A stretch of 64,000 nucleotides of DNA, from assembly GCF_002952215.1 (NCBI RefSeq), contig NZ_CP022600.1:2418001-2482000 (forward strand). Reading direction: 5' to 3'. This DNA comes from Porphyrobacter sp. HT-58-2 (GTDB taxonomy: Bacteria > Pseudomonadota > Alphaproteobacteria > Sphingomonadales > Sphingomonadaceae). The notes under the pieces are model-generated. The model was not told the DNA's origin, made no database searches, and saw only the letters and a list, made by a program, of their open reading frames with translations. Below, piece by piece: positions 11,059 through 19,635 of the stretch (position 1 is the first letter of the stretch; each line of letters begins with the position of its first letter). A program made the position numbers and the translations under genes.

Positions 11059-11198
11059 CCGATCGCTCCCTGCTGCCACAACCCGGCCAGCACCGCGATG
11101 ATGAGCAGGATCACGCCGACGCGGATCAGGCCCATAAGCAGCTTGTAGGCGATGAAGCCCAGCAGCAGCGCGCCGAGGAGGGTGACGACTTCGGTCAC
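11055..11198 (-). CDS. 47-aa membrane microprotein inside the nuo operon (nuoE-nuoF)
   Basis: A very short gene starting with GTG at 11198, immediately after the nuoE stop (TAAGTG), and ending in an ATGA overlap with the next microprotein gene. The product ([19 protein letters not shown], then [20 protein letters not shown], then LWQQGAIG) is nearly all hydrophobic, enough for one long or two short helices. It fills exactly the space between nuoE and the 58-aa gene, leaving no untranslated base. No function can be assigned. Confidence 0.6.
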   Translation of the reverse strand: MTEVVTLLGALLLGFIAYKLLMGLIRVGVILLIIAVLAGLWQQGAIG

Positions 11199-11867
11199 TT
11201 ACCAATCACCCCGGTAGTCGTGGTTCTCGGTGACCATCTCCTTGAGCGTGGTCGGCCCGCCCGCAGGCTCGGAGGTGTGACGGCCGGGCTCCTGCGTCCC
11301 GGTCTTCGGCTGCTGGCCGGCGGCCAGCGCATCAAGCACCGCGTCGAGGCGCTCCGGCGTCAGATCCTCGTAGTTGTCGTCGTTGATCTGGACCATCGGC
11401 GCGGTGGCGCAATTGCCCATGCATTCGACTTCGGTGAGGGTCCAGAGACCATCGGCCGAGACCCCACCCTTCACCATCCCGCGCTTCTTGCAAGCGGTCA
11501 TGATGTCGTCGGAGCCGCGCAGCATGCAGGGCGTGGTGCCGCACACCTGCACGTGGAATTTGCCGACGGGCTTCAGGTTATACATGAAGTAGAAGCTGGC
11601 GACTTCGAGCACGCGGATCACCGGCATGTCGAGATAGGCCGCGACATACTCGATCACCGGCAGCGGCAGCCACCCCTGCGTATCGGTCTCCGCGCCGACC
11701 TGCCGCTGGGCGAGATCGAGCAGCGGCATCACCGCCGAGCGCTGACGCCCCTCGGGATACTTCGCGATGTGCCAGTCGGCGGTTTTCTTGTTCTCCGGCG
11801 TCCACGCGAAGCCGCCCCAGCGGGCGCGCAGTTCGGGGGTATCGGGAGCGGGGGTACGGTCAGCCAT
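11199..11867 (-). CDS. nuoE: NADH-quinone oxidoreductase subunit E ([2Fe-2S] N1a)
   Basis: Thioredoxin-fold subunit partnering NuoF. The start [17 protein letters not shown] at 11867 fits; a longer open frame upstream overlaps the 86-aa gene and looks random. The cluster ligands are in VCGTTPCMLRGSDD and VECMGNCATAP. At 222 residues it carries a C-terminal tail of about 50 residues (Pro/Gly/Thr-rich, ending ENHDYRGDW) beyond the core, seen in some alphaproteobacterial NuoE. Its 5' end overlaps the preceding small gene by eight bases. Confidence 0.95.
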   Translation of the reverse strand: MADRTPAPDTPELRARWGGFAWTPENKKTADWHIAKYPEGRQRSAVMPLLDLAQRQVGAETDTQGWLPLPVIEYVAAYLDMPVIRVLEVASFYFMYNLKPVGKFHVQVCGTTPCMLRGSDDIMTACKKRGMVKGGVSADGLWTLTEVECMGNCATAPMVQINDDNYEDLTPERLDAVLDALAAGQQPKTGTQEPGRHTSEPAGGPTTLKEMVTENHDYRGDW

Positions 11868-12120
11868 TGGGGATTTCCATGTTCTTGCGCTCGGCCCGGC
11901 GCGCTTCGATCCGGGGATAGGCAAAGCCCCACCACAGCACATTCCACAGCACAACGGGCACGAAACCCAGCCATTCGGACAGCGGCAATTCGACCGGCAG
12001 TTTGATGAACCCGGCATAATCGGCACAGGTCGCCGCGAACCACGCCGCGCTCAAGACCGAAATCACGGTCTTCCAGCGCGTCGAGAACGCATCGGCCCGG
12101 TCGATCAGGTCGTCGATCAC
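11860..12120 (-). CDS. 86-aa membrane protein inside the nuo operon (nuoD-nuoE), unknown function
   Basis: Not recognised. Starts at a GTG (12120) overlapping the nuoD stop as GTGA and ends eight bases inside nuoE. The first 20 residues are charged ([16 protein letters not shown]). Two hydrophobic stretches follow ([20 protein letters not shown] and [20 protein letters not shown]), then a basic tail [11 protein letters not shown]. This reads as a two-helix inner-membrane protein with both ends cytoplasmic. Coupled translation with nuoD and nuoE supports expression. Confidence 0.72.
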   Translation of the reverse strand: MIDDLIDRADAFSTRWKTVISVLSAAWFAATCADYAGFIKLPVELPLSEWLGFVPVVLWNVLWWGFAYPRIEARRAERKNMEIPNG

Positions 12121-13328
12121 CGGTCACACTCCCCGAAAACCACGTCGATCGCGCCGAGAATGGCGGTCGCGTCGGGCAGCATGTGGCCCTTGGACATGAA
12201 GTCCATGGCTTGCAGGTGCGAGAAGGCCGTGGGGCGGATCTTGCAGCGGTAGGGCTTGTTGGTGCCGTCGCTGACGAGATAGACGCCGAATTCGCCCTTG
12301 GGGCTTTCGGTCGCCACGTAAACCTCGCCCGCAGGCACGTGGAAGCCTTCGGTGTAGAGCTTGAAGTGGTGGATCAGGCTCTCCATCGACTGCTTCATCT
12401 CGCCGCGCTTCGGCGGAGAGACCTTGCCGTCCGTGCTGGCGATCGGCCCGGTCGGCATATCGCGCAGGCACTGGCGGATGATCTTGGCGCTCTCGTAAAC
12501 TTCCTTCACGCGCACCATGAACCGGTCATAGCAGTCCGAGTTGGTGCCGACCGGAATGTCGAATTCCATGCGGTCATAGACGTCGTAGGGCTGCGACTTG
12601 CGCAGGTCCCACGGAATGCCCGCGGCGCGGATCATCGGGCCGGAGAAACCCCATGCAATCGCGTCTTCGCGGCTGACAACGGCGATATCGACATTGCGCT
12701 GCTTGAAGATGCGGTTGTCCATGACGAGGCTCATCGCGTCCTCGAACAGCTGGAAGAAACGGTTGTCGAGCCAGTCGCCGATATCGACCAGCAGCTTTTC
12801 CGGCACGTCCTGATGCACGCCGCCCGGGCGGAAGTAAGCGCTGTGCATCCGCGCACCCGAAGCCCGCTCGAAGAAGTTGAGGCAGTCCTCGCGCAGGTCC
12901 ATGATCCACAGGTTCGGCGTGAACGCGCCGACATCAAGGATGTGCGCGCCCATGTTGAGCATGTGGTTGCAGATGCGGGTCAGCTCGGCGAACAGCACGC
13001 GCAGATATTGCGCGCGCAGCGGAACTTCGAGGTTCAGCAGCTTCTCGATGGCGAGCACATAGGAATGCTCCATCGCCAGCGGGGAGCAGTAATCAAGCCG
13101 GTCGAAATAAGGGAGCGCCTGAAGGTACGTCTTGTGTTCGATCAGCTTTTCGGTGCCGCGGTGGAGCAGGCCGACATGCGGATCGATCCGCTCGATCACC
13201 TCGCCGTCCAGCTCCATCACCATGCGCAACACGCCATGCGCGGCCGGGTGCTGGGGGCCGAAGTTGATGGTGTAGTTGGTGATGACCTCGCCTTCGGTGG
13301 TGGGCGATTGTTCGAGTTGCATGCTCAT
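12117..13328 (-). CDS. nuoD: NADH-quinone oxidoreductase subunit D
   Basis: The 49-kDa-type subunit that lines the quinone-binding cavity with NuoB. 403 residues, separate from NuoC as in most alphaproteobacteria. Recognised by [22 protein letters not shown] near the N terminus, [18 protein letters not shown], and the C-terminal [14 protein letters not shown] and [13 protein letters not shown]. The histidine of GPQHPAAHG is the conserved quinone-head contact region. The start overlaps the nuoC stop as ATGA. Confidence 0.97.
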   Translation of the reverse strand: MSMQLEQSPTTEGEVITNYTINFGPQHPAAHGVLRMVMELDGEVIERIDPHVGLLHRGTEKLIEHKTYLQALPYFDRLDYCSPLAMEHSYVLAIEKLLNLEVPLRAQYLRVLFAELTRICNHMLNMGAHILDVGAFTPNLWIMDLREDCLNFFERASGARMHSAYFRPGGVHQDVPEKLLVDIGDWLDNRFFQLFEDAMSLVMDNRIFKQRNVDIAVVSREDAIAWGFSGPMIRAAGIPWDLRKSQPYDVYDRMEFDIPVGTNSDCYDRFMVRVKEVYESAKIIRQCLRDMPTGPIASTDGKVSPPKRGEMKQSMESLIHHFKLYTEGFHVPAGEVYVATESPKGEFGVYLVSDGTNKPYRCKIRPTAFSHLQAMDFMSKGHMLPDATAILGAIDVVFGECDR

Positions 13329-13969
13329 TTCTTGGCCTCCCCTTCAGGCTTGGGAGGGGCTTTCTCGTCACCCGGAAGCACGTAATCGGCGCCTTCCCAG
13401 GGGCTGAGGAAATCGAAGGTCCGCATTTCCTGCGCCAGTTCGACGGGCTCATAGACCACGCGCTTTTCCTCCTCGGAATAGCGCAGCTCGGTGTAGCCCG
13501 TCATCGGGAAGTCCTTGCGGAACGGGTGGCCTTCGAAGCCGTAATCGGTGAGGATGCGGCGCAGGTCGGGGTTCCCGGCGAAGGTAACGCCATACATGTC
13601 GAACACCTCGCGTTCGAGCCACCCGGCGTTGGGCCACAGCGTGGTGACAGTAGGCACGGGAGTGTCCTCGGAGGCCGAGCACTTTACCATCACGCGGTGG
13701 TTCTTCGTCAGGCTCTGGAGCATGTAGACGACTTCGAACCGCTCGGTGCGGCTCGGATAGTCGGCCCCGGCGATCTCCATCAGCTGCTGGTACTGGTGAT
13801 CATCGCGCAGGATCTGGAGCACCCTCGCGATTGCATCGCGCTCAACCCGGAAGATGATCTCGCCGTGGGCTTCGGTAGCCTCAATCAGCCAGACAGAAAT
13901 CGTCTCGCTGATGGCGTCGATCACGCCCTCGTTGGAAGCGAACTTCGGGGCGGAATGCAGAACGGCCAT
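13325..13969 (-). CDS. nuoC: NADH-quinone oxidoreductase subunit C
   Basis: The 30-kDa-type subunit of the peripheral arm, 214 residues. Diagnostic stretches are [23 protein letters not shown] and the hallmark [29 protein letters not shown] (quoted over residues near 125-155), followed by [15 protein letters not shown]. It begins 11 bases after the nuoB stop and overlaps nuoD. The tail is lysine-rich ([10 protein letters not shown]). Confidence 0.97.
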   Translation of the reverse strand: MAVLHSAPKFASNEGVIDAISETISVWLIEATEAHGEIIFRVERDAIARVLQILRDDHQYQQLMEIAGADYPSRTERFEVVYMLQSLTKNHRVMVKCSASEDTPVPTVTTLWPNAGWLEREVFDMYGVTFAGNPDLRRILTDYGFEGHPFRKDFPMTGYTELRYSEEEKRVVYEPVELAQEMRTFDFLSPWEGADYVLPGDEKAPPKPEGEAKK

Positions 13970-13980
13970 GTCTCTCGCCC

Positions 13981-14559
13981 TTACCTCTCGATCGTGCCGA
14001 CGCGGCGGATCTTGCGCTGCAACTGCATCACGCCATAGAGCAGCGCCTCGGCGGTCGGCGGGCAGCCGGGCACGTAGATGTCGACCGGCACGATGCGGTC
14101 GCAGCCGCGCACCACCGAGTAACTGTAGTGGTAATAGCCGCCGCCATTGGCGCAGCTGCCCATGCTGATCACATATTTGGGATCAGACATCTGATCGTAG
14201 ACCTTGCGCAGCGCCGGAGCCATCTTGTTGCACAGCGTGCCGGCGACGATCATCACGTCCGACTGGCGCGGGGAGGCGCGCGGCGCGGCGCCGAAGCGCT
14301 CCATGTCGTAGCGCGGCATATTCACGTGGATCATCTCGACCGCGCAGCACGCAAGGCCGAAGGTCATCCACCACAACGAGCCCGTACGCGCCCACTGGAA
14401 CAGCTCTTCGGTCGAGGTGACGAGGAAACCCTTGTCGGTGACCTCGGTCTGGAGCGCCTTGAAGAAATCCGCATCGGGCGCCCGCACCTGACCGCCCTGA
14501 GCGGTGGCAAGTTGCGAGACGTCAGGCAGCCCTTGGGGAGGAGTAACAATGGTGTTCAT
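13981..14559 (-). CDS. nuoB: NADH-quinone oxidoreductase subunit B ([4Fe-4S] N2)
   Basis: Subunit holding cluster N2, the last electron carrier before quinone. I take the ATG at 14559 ([10 protein letters not shown]), whose overlap with the nuoA stop (ATGA) makes it more likely than the ATG 27 bases upstream inside nuoA. Cluster ligands are in [20 protein letters not shown] and [14 protein letters not shown]. Length of 192 residues is normal. Confidence 0.96.
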   Translation of the reverse strand: MNTIVTPPQGLPDVSQLATAQGGQVRAPDADFFKALQTEVTDKGFLVTSTEELFQWARTGSLWWMTFGLACCAVEMIHVNMPRYDMERFGAAPRASPRQSDVMIVAGTLCNKMAPALRKVYDQMSDPKYVISMGSCANGGGYYHYSYSVVRGCDRIVPVDIYVPGCPPTAEALLYGVMQLQRKIRRVGTIER

Positions 14560-14930
14560 TCCCAGTCCAACGCCCCTTTCTTCCATTCATAGGCAAGCCC
14601 GACCGCGAGGATGAACAGGAACACCATCATGCCCCCCCATCCGATCCATCCCGTCTGACCCAGGCTCACCGCCCACGGAAAGAGGAAAGCGGCTTCAAGA
14701 TCGAACACGATGAAGCTGATCGCCACGAGGTAGAAGCGCACGTCGAACTGACTGCGCGCGTCCTCGAAGGCGGGAAAGCCGCATTCATACTCGCTGAGCT
14801 TCTCGGCATCGGGATTGTGCACGCCGGTCAGGCGCGACACCGCCATCGGCGCGATCACGAACAGGATCGACAGACCGAAGGCAACGAGAACAAATAACAG
14901 TATCGGCAGATACTGGCTGAGATCGACCAC
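14556..14930 (-). CDS. nuoA: NADH-quinone oxidoreductase subunit A
   Basis: First gene of the operon; three-helix membrane subunit near the quinone site. The family core [20 protein letters not shown] is present, with [20 protein letters not shown] and WKKGALDWE at the end. I choose a GTG at 14930, giving [14 protein letters not shown] and 124 residues, matching the usual N terminus. The frame is open to an ATG at 14990, but those 20 residues are not helix-like. No strong ribosome site was found for any of these starts. Confidence 0.9.
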   Translation of the reverse strand: MVDLSQYLPILLFVLVAFGLSILFVIAPMAVSRLTGVHNPDAEKLSEYECGFPAFEDARSQFDVRFYLVAISFIVFDLEAAFLFPWAVSLGQTGWIGWGGMMVFLFILAVGLAYEWKKGALDWE

Positions 14931-15075
14931 GACGATGTCCAAGCTATTAATCCCGTGGGTCGCCCTAAGCCTGTCAGACGCGCGGTGCAAGTCTGAGACT
15001 CGGGGAAAACACCGTATGGATGTTGCAGGAAATCGAACAAAGGTTGCGAGGGAGCGTCCTTCCCCGCCCCGCAGC
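14931..15075 (-). promoter_or_regulatory. Upstream region of the nuo operon, probable promoter
   Basis: The 145 bases between the aldehyde dehydrogenase stop and nuoA are the only non-coding space ahead of about 19 coupled genes, so the operon promoter should lie here or in the end of the preceding gene. On the minus strand TTGCAC followed 16 bases later by TTAGGG is a weak -35/-10 candidate. I see no clear terminator for the upstream gene, so read-through is possible. Confidence 0.3.
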
Positions 15076-16506
15076 TTACTTCATCATTCGCGCCGCCGCT
15101 GCCTCAGTCGCCTTGCCATAGGGAGGCTTCAACCCACCCAGCTTGGCAATGTCGATCTTCGGCTGGTGATAGACCGCGCGGGCGTGGCTGAATTCGCGGA
15201 AGCCCTCGATGGCGTGATAGCTCCCCATCCCCGAGGGGCCGACCCCGCCAAACGGCAGATCCTCCATCGAGACATGGAACACCACATCATTGGTGGTCAC
15301 CCCGCCCGAGATCGTGCGGGTCAGCACCCGCTCCTGCTCGGCGCGGTCTTCACCGAAGTAATAGAGGCCAAGCGGGCGGTCGTGATCATTAATGTAATCC
15401 ACCGCCTGATCGACCGACTTGTAGGTCATCACCGGCAGGACGGGGCCGAAGATTTCCTCCTGCATCACCGTCATGTCGTCATTCACCCCGCGCAGCACCG
15501 TGAGCGGCATCTTGCGCTGGTTGGCATTGGCGAAGTCTTCCCCGCCCGGATTGACCTCGATCACTTCCGCGCCCTTGGCCTTCGCGTCGGCGACAAGCCC
15601 CTGCAACCGCTCGAAATGGCGGTCGGAGACGATCGAGGCGTAGTCGTCATTGTCGAGCACGCGCGGATACATGGCGGCAGCCGCCCCGGTAACGCCCGCC
15701 ACGGCTTCATCGGCCTTGTCCTCGGGCACCATCAGATAATCAGGCGCGAGGCAGATCTGGCCCGCATTCATCATCTTGCCGATGGCGATGCGCTCCCCCG
15801 CCTTGGCGAAATCGGCGCTTCGGCCCATCACGACGGGCGACTTGCCGCCCAGTTCGAGCGTCACCGGTACCAGATTGGCCGCCGCCGCCTGCATCACCCG
15901 GCGGCCGGTCGCGGTCGAGCCGGTAAAGACCAAGTGATCGAACGGCAGCGAGGAAAACGCCGCCGCCACTTCCGGCCCGCCGGTGATCACCGCGACTTCC
16001 TCAGGCGCGAAATACTTTGCGGTCAGTTCGGCCATCAACTCGCTGGTGCGTTCAGTGAATTCGGACGGCTTGATCATCGCCCGGTTGCCCGCCGCCAGCA
16101 CCTGCATCAGCGGCCCGAAGGCGAGCTGCACCGGGAAATTCCACGGGCTGAGGATGCCGATCACGCCCTTGGGTTCATAACGCAGTTCCGCCCGTGCGCC
16201 GAGCAGGCCCAGAGGAAACTGAACTTTCCGCTTTTCGGTCTTGGCCCAGGCATCCATGTGCTTGAGCGCATGACTGCCCGCGCCCACCGTTGCGGCAATG
16301 TCTGTCAGCATCGACTGGTGCATCGAACGGCTGCCGAAATCGGCGCTCATCGCCTTGGCGAAAGCCTTGCCATTATCCTTCACCAGTGCCATCGCGCGGC
16401 GAATGCGATCCTTGCGCTCGCTCATCGGTTCGGGGCGCGAGGCGGTGAAGGCGGCGCGCTGACGCGCCAGCAGGGCTTCTTGTTCGTCGCGGCGGTCGTC
16501 AGCCAT
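15076..16506 (-). CDS. Aldehyde dehydrogenase family protein (coniferyl-aldehyde-dehydrogenase type)
   Basis: NAD(P)-dependent oxidation of an aldehyde to an acid. 476 residues from the ATG at 16506, preceded by GGGAGA. The cofactor-binding turn is [12 protein letters not shown], the general-base region [12 protein letters not shown] and the catalytic cysteine is in [11 protein letters not shown]. The short N terminus and the [19 protein letters not shown] and [19 protein letters not shown] stretches resemble the coniferyl aldehyde dehydrogenase group, but substrate cannot be told from sequence. Divergent from the thiolase gene. Confidence 0.9.
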   Translation of the reverse strand: MADDRRDEQEALLARQRAAFTASRPEPMSERKDRIRRAMALVKDNGKAFAKAMSADFGSRSMHQSMLTDIAATVGAGSHALKHMDAWAKTEKRKVQFPLGLLGARAELRYEPKGVIGILSPWNFPVQLAFGPLMQVLAAGNRAMIKPSEFTERTSELMAELTAKYFAPEEVAVITGGPEVAAAFSSLPFDHLVFTGSTATGRRVMQAAAANLVPVTLELGGKSPVVMGRSADFAKAGERIAIGKMMNAGQICLAPDYLMVPEDKADEAVAGVTGAAAAMYPRVLDNDDYASIVSDRHFERLQGLVADAKAKGAEVIEVNPGGEDFANANQRKMPLTVLRGVNDDMTVMQEEIFGPVLPVMTYKSVDQAVDYINDHDRPLGLYYFGEDRAEQERVLTRTISGGVTTNDVVFHVSMEDLPFGGVGPSGMGSYHAIEGFREFSHARAVYHQPKIDIAKLGGLKPPYGKATEAAAARMMK

Positions 16507-16528
16507 GTCATTCTCCCATAGACATTGG

Positions 16529-16545
16529 CGCATCTTCGAGATGCG
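16529..16545. promoter_or_regulatory. Perfect 7-bp hairpin in the aldehyde dehydrogenase/thiolase divergent region
   Basis: CGCATCT-TCG-AGATGCG is followed on the plus strand by TTTTGATTT. It lies 23 bases upstream of the aldehyde dehydrogenase start and far from any plus-strand gene end. A terminator role on the plus strand would therefore have no gene to serve. It may be an operator palindrome or a leader hairpin of the minus-strand mRNA. Confidence 0.4.
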
Positions 16546-16684
16546 TTTTGATTTGCGACGCGTTGTTGCGCAAAGGCGACTGACTGACAAGCGTCTTGCC
16601 AGAGCGAAGGTACAATTGCCTTTGCCGCAGCGCAGCATTAGAGCCTGCGCCACACACACCTTCCTGACCTGAGGACGACCGCAT

Positions 16685-17881
16685 ATGACCCAGCTCTCCC
16701 CCGCCGATCCGATCGTGATCCTTTCCTATGCCCGCACCCCGATGGGGGCGATGCAGGGCGCGCTGGCGGATGTTTCGGCAACTGATCTGGGCGCGGTAGC
16801 CGTGAAGGCTGCGGTGGAGCGCGCCGGGGTCGCGGGCGAGGATATCGACCGCGCCTATATCGGTTGTGTGCTTCCGGCCGGGCTCGGGCAGGCGCCTGCG
16901 CGTCAGGCCGCGATCAAGGCCGGCCTCCCCCTCAGTGTCGAAGCGACCACGGTCAACAAGGTGTGCGGCTCAGGCATGCAGACCGTGATCATGGGTACCG
17001 AGGCGCTGGCCAGCGGCACCGTCGATGTGGTCGTGGCTGGCGGGATGGAGAGCATGACCAATGCGCCCTACCTGCTCAAGAAGCACCGTTCAGGCGCGCG
17101 CCTCGGGCATGACACCGCCTATGACCACATGTTCCTCGACGGGCTTGAGGATGCCTACGAGCCGGGCCGGGCGATGGGCACTTTCGCGCAGGACACCGCC
17201 AATGCCTACCAGATGACCCGCGAGGAAATGGACGCCTATGCCATCGAATCGCTCGCCCGCGCCAATGCCGCCATCGCCAGCGGGGCCTTCAATGATGAAG
17301 TCGTGCCGGTGACGGTCAGCACCCGTGCAGGCGATGTGGTGGTCGAACATGACGAAGCACCCTCAAAAGGCCGCCCCGACAAGATCCCGCAGCTGAAGCC
17401 CGCCTTTGCCAAGGACGGGACGATCACGGCGGCAACCTCCAGCTCGATCTCGGACGGCGCTGCTGCACTGGTGCTGACCCGCGCGAGCGTGGCCGAGGGC
17501 AAGGGGCTGACGCCGGTTGCCCGCGTGGTCGCTACGGCTGCCCATGCGCAGGCTCCCGCGCAGTTCACCACCGCGCCGATCCCGGCGATCCAGAAGGTGC
17601 TGGCGCGCGCCGGATGGGGCGTGGATGATGTCGATCTGTTTGAAGTGAACGAGGCTTTCGCCTGCGTCGCCATGTTCGCGATGCGCGATCTGGGTATCGG
17701 CCACGACAAGATCAACGTCAACGGCGGCGGTACGGCGCTCGGTCACCCAATCGGGGCGAGCGGCACGCGGATCATCGTGACTTTGCTGAACGCGCTCAAG
17801 ACGCAGGGCAAGAAGCGCGGCGTTGCCTCACTGTGCATCGGCGGTGGGGAAGCCACCGCTGTCGCCGTCGAATTGATCTGA
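16685..17881 (+). CDS. Acetyl-CoA C-acetyltransferase (thiolase)
   Basis: Condenses two acetyl-CoA or cleaves acetoacetyl-CoA. 398 residues, normal for the degradative/biosynthetic thiolase family. The acyl-accepting cysteine is in VNKVCGSGMQTV (about residue 90), the NEAF motif in LFEVNEAFACVAMF, the histidine in GGGTALGHPIGASGTR, and the second cysteine in ASLCIGGGEATAV. AGGA lies about nine bases before the ATG. Whether it serves beta-oxidation, ketone metabolism or polyhydroxyalkanoate is not decided here. Confidence 0.95.
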   Translation: MTQLSPADPIVILSYARTPMGAMQGALADVSATDLGAVAVKAAVERAGVAGEDIDRAYIGCVLPAGLGQAPARQAAIKAGLPLSVEATTVNKVCGSGMQTVIMGTEALASGTVDVVVAGGMESMTNAPYLLKKHRSGARLGHDTAYDHMFLDGLEDAYEPGRAMGTFAQDTANAYQMTREEMDAYAIESLARANAAIASGAFNDEVVPVTVSTRAGDVVVEHDEAPSKGRPDKIPQLKPAFAKDGTITAATSSSISDGAAALVLTRASVAEGKGLTPVARVVATAAHAQAPAQFTTAPIPAIQKVLARAGWGVDDVDLFEVNEAFACVAMFAMRDLGIGHDKINVNGGGTALGHPIGASGTRIIVTLLNALKTQGKKRGVASLCIGGGEATAVAVELI

Positions 17882-17888
17882 TTAACCA

Positions 17889-17906
17889 GCGCCGGGCGGC
17901 GTTTTT
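17889..17906 (+). terminator. Possible intrinsic terminator after the thiolase gene
   Basis: GCGCCGGGCGGCGTTTTT begins eight bases after the thiolase stop: a short CGCC/GGCG stem with a four-base loop followed by five T. The stem is short, so the call is tentative. Confidence 0.45.
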
Positions 17907-18003
17907 GCGCTTTCCGCCAGCGCTGACGCGCACGGAAAAGCACGCTCAGGCGCCGCGCGGGCTGGAGCGCGCAAACAGGATCACGCCTGATCCAGTTTGC
18001 GCG

Positions 18004-18501
18004 TTACTCGTCGCCCGGCAGCGCCTCGGCACCCCACAGGCGCGCGGCGCTGACCCAGCCCTTGCGTCCGGCAATATCAAGCTCGCACCATGCGCCCCCG
18101 CAGCGCAGCAGGCGGCCGATGACGCCCGGCTCGGCGCGCCATTTGATTGCAGAGGCATCCGCGGGTTCGGCGCGCACCTCAACCAGCCCGTTCCCGACCA
18201 CCATGCCGCTGCGAGCGGGATCAAGCTGGCTCGAGGCAATCCAGCCCTGTGTGCCTTCGGGATCTTCAACCAGTCGCCACCCTTCGCGCAGGCGCACCAC
18301 CTTCACCGGCAGGCCCTTGCGTTTGTAGACCCATTCAATCGGATATTCACCGCTGGGGCCAGTCCGCATCCGCACCTCGTCATAGCGCAGACTGGCCCAA
18401 TAAGGTGTCTGACGATCCTGCGCCTGCGCCGGATTGCAGACGATCGTGAAGGCCATCAGCAGGCACAGGCCGAATACGGCAATTACGCGAAATCCCATCA
18501 T
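18004..18501 (-). CDS. Exported SH3 domain-containing protein
   Basis: 165 residues from MMGFRVIAVFGLCLLMAF, a clear signal peptide ending near NPAQAQ; an upstream ATG at 18540 would only add a charged extension. The mature part holds two bacterial-SH3-like repeats, the first around YWASLRYDEVRMRTGPSGEY and the second around VEVRAEPADASAIKWRAEPG. WAS, MRTGPS and GWI/GWV turns are typical of the SH3_4/SH3_3 type. Such proteins act in the periplasm, often binding cell wall; the target is unknown. It is divergent from the downstream dehydrogenase gene. Confidence 0.85.
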   Translation of the reverse strand: MMGFRVIAVFGLCLLMAFTIVCNPAQAQDRQTPYWASLRYDEVRMRTGPSGEYPIEWVYKRKGLPVKVVRLREGWRLVEDPEGTQGWIASSQLDPARSGMVVGNGLVEVRAEPADASAIKWRAEPGVIGRLLRCGGAWCELDIAGRKGWVSAARLWGAEALPGDE

Positions 18502-18599
18502 AGACCGGCAGCGATAGCGCGCCTTGCCTTTGTCTTTCAAGCAGCCCGTGCCGGATCGCGCCTTGACCGCACGGCCTCACTCGCATTAGCCCCATCACC

Positions 18600-19613
18600 A
18601 TGACCCAGCGCCCTCCCCGCCCCCTCACAAACCCGCCGCGCGTGATCGTCACACGCCACCTGATGCCGAGCGTCGAAGCGCGAATGCGCGAATTGTTCGA
18701 CGTGGTGCTGAACGAGGCGGATGTGCCGCTGACCCGCGATCAACTTGCCGCCGCCATGCAGGATTGCGACGTGCTGGTGCCGACCGTGACCGACCGGATC
18801 GATGCAGATCTGATCGCGGGAGCAGGAGAGCGGCTTGGCCTCATTGCCAGCTTCGGCGCGGGGACCGAGCATATCGACCTTGCCGCCGCTGCCGCGCGCA
18901 AGATCATCGTCACCAACACCCCCGGCGTCTTCACCGACGACACCGCTGACCTTGCGATGGCCGGCATCATCGGCGTGCCGCGCCGCATCCGCGAAGGCAC
19001 CGCGCTGGTGCGCCGGGGCGAGTGGACCGGCTGGGCGCCTTCGGGCCTGCTGGGGAGAAAGCTCGCGGGCAAGGTGCTCGGCATTATCGGCATGGGGCGC
19101 ATCGGTCAGGCGGTCGCCCACCGCGCCCGCGCCTTCGGGCTGGAGATCGCCTACTACAACCGCAAGCCCCTGCCCGAAGCGCTCGAACGGATGCTGGGCG
19201 CGCGCTACGTGGCCGATGTCGATACGCTCATGGCCGAAGCAGACATCCTCACCCTGCACTGCCCTCTCACCGAGGAAACCCGCCACCTCGTCGACGCGCG
19301 CCGTATCGCGCTGATGAAGCCGGGCAGCAGCATCGTGAACACCGCGCGCGGTGAGCTGATCGATCAGGAGGCGCTGATCGCGGCTTTGGAGTCGGGCCAC
19401 CTCGCGGGCGCAGGGCTGGATGTCTATCCTGACGAGCCTCACGTCGATCCGCGTTTGATTGCGCACCCCAACGTCATGACTCTCCCCCACATCGGCAGCG
19501 CCACCGCCGAAGGCCGCGAGGATTCGGGCCACAAGGTGATCGCCAATATCCGGATGTGGGCAGACGGACACCGCCCGCCGGATCAGGTGCTGGACGCGCT
19601 GGTGCGGGGCTGA
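18600..19613 (+). CDS. D-isomer-specific 2-hydroxyacid dehydrogenase
   Basis: NAD(P)H-dependent interconversion of a 2-keto acid and a D-2-hydroxyacid, probably glyoxylate/hydroxypyruvate reductase-like. 337 residues. The Rossmann turn is GKVLGIIGMGRIGQAVA, the catalytic Arg is in NTARGELID, the Glu in YPDEPHVDP and the His in LPHIGSAT. The substrate is not settled by sequence. It converges with the nitronate monooxygenase-like gene with 22 bases between stops. Confidence 0.92.
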   Translation: MTQRPPRPLTNPPRVIVTRHLMPSVEARMRELFDVVLNEADVPLTRDQLAAAMQDCDVLVPTVTDRIDADLIAGAGERLGLIASFGAGTEHIDLAAAAARKIIVTNTPGVFTDDTADLAMAGIIGVPRRIREGTALVRRGEWTGWAPSGLLGRKLAGKVLGIIGMGRIGQAVAHRARAFGLEIAYYNRKPLPEALERMLGARYVADVDTLMAEADILTLHCPLTEETRHLVDARRIALMKPGSSIVNTARGELIDQEALIAALESGHLAGAGLDVYPDEPHVDPRLIAHPNVMTLPHIGSATAEGREDSGHKVIANIRMWADGHRPPDQVLDALVRG

Positions 19614-19635
19614 CGGCCGCCGCGCCCGCACGGCC

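Noticed and set aside
14815-16521. Plus-strand open frame of 568 codons opposite the aldehyde dehydrogenase
   Set aside because: Antisense shadow of a clear enzyme gene.
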